NCBI GenBank assembly: GCA_021792405.1
Contig: JAJYUU010000053.1
Coordinates: 1-32,004, forward strand
Direction of reading: 5' to 3'
DNA length: 32,004 nucleotides
Origin: Actinomycetes bacterium
Lineage (GTDB): Bacteria > Actinomycetota > Actinomycetes > Streptosporangiales > Streptosporangiaceae
The notes below the pieces were generated by a model. The model was not told where the DNA came from. It saw only the letters and a program-made list of their open reading frames with translations, and searched no databases. The position numbers were made by a program, and so were the translations under genes. Of this stretch, positions 31,911 through 32,004 are shown piece by piece. Numbering within the stretch: position 1 is the stretch's first letter; each line of letters begins with the position of its first letter.

Positions 31911-32004
31911 GCAGTCATGCGCCCAGGGTTGCGGCGCAGTGGGGCACGTGGTCGGACGACGCTGCGGACCGAGAGTCCCAGCGGGTCGGTGCGGTCCATA
32001 GCTC

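Noticed and set aside
1-32004. CRISPR arrays or rRNA genes
   Set aside because: No regularly spaced repeats or rRNA-like sequence were seen anywhere in the window.

Overview
The window is high-GC, densely coded DNA with Shine-Dalgarno-led genes, many 1-4 nt gene overlaps and a typical actinobacterial gene set: CsoR/CopA copper resistance, a YtrA-type GntR-ABC operon, a bacterial cytochrome P450 with a divergent TetR, VapBC, and a beta-helix/CbxX-type AAA protein. A filamentous actinomycete is the best guess. The genus cannot be read from the sequence.

Left part (1-5073): accessory DNA. It opens with an MntA-HepT (nucleotidyltransferase/HEPN) toxin-antitoxin pair. Next come two direct repeats of the 3' half of an elongator tRNA-Met-like sequence (866-901 and 3797-3832). 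Between them lie a frameshifted tyrosine recombinase, fragments of a DnaB-N-like protein and a GNAT, and an intact two-gene unit with an AbiEii-like nucleotidyltransferase. This looks like a decayed tRNA-integrating element. Just beyond the second repeat is a VapB-type antitoxin cut to 17 codons that keeps its promoter/operator, then a truncated MocR-like aminotransferase and a small unknown protein.

Middle part (5346-19320): a beta-helix double-AAA ATPase; a lipoprotein; a copper module (CsoR operator, csoR, copA); a GntR-ABC exporter operon on the minus strand; an intact VapBC pair whose promoter/operator matches that of the truncated copy; a GNAT; a DHA3-type MFS exporter; and a P450 divergent from a TetR regulator with two operator-like palindromes between them.

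Right part (19653-31831): the most interesting region. It is a tight, all-plus-strand run that reads as an uncharacterised RiPP (ribosomally made, modified peptide) system. It starts with a 51-residue acidic precursor ending in GILDINGICA, followed by a perfect 16-bp hairpin. Then come an M16 peptidase pair (one subunit with HxxEH, one without), an MFS exporter paralogous to the one at 16085, a degenerate M29-like protein, a radical SAM/SPASM enzyme with a full seven-Cys SPASM pattern and an N-terminal RRE-like region, a cytosolic subtilisin-like protease, a GAF protein, a zinc-ribbon/class III cyclase/NTPase fusion, and a SagB-type flavin oxidoreductase. A 57-residue secreted micropeptide follows.

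Proposed logic (inference): the precursor is modified by the radical SAM enzyme and perhaps oxidised by the SagB-like protein. The leader is removed by the M16 pair and/or the subtilase, the product leaves through the MFS, and the GAF and cyclase-ATPase proteins sense or regulate. The combination does not match mycofactocin, PQQ, Fxs or other RiPP types I know.
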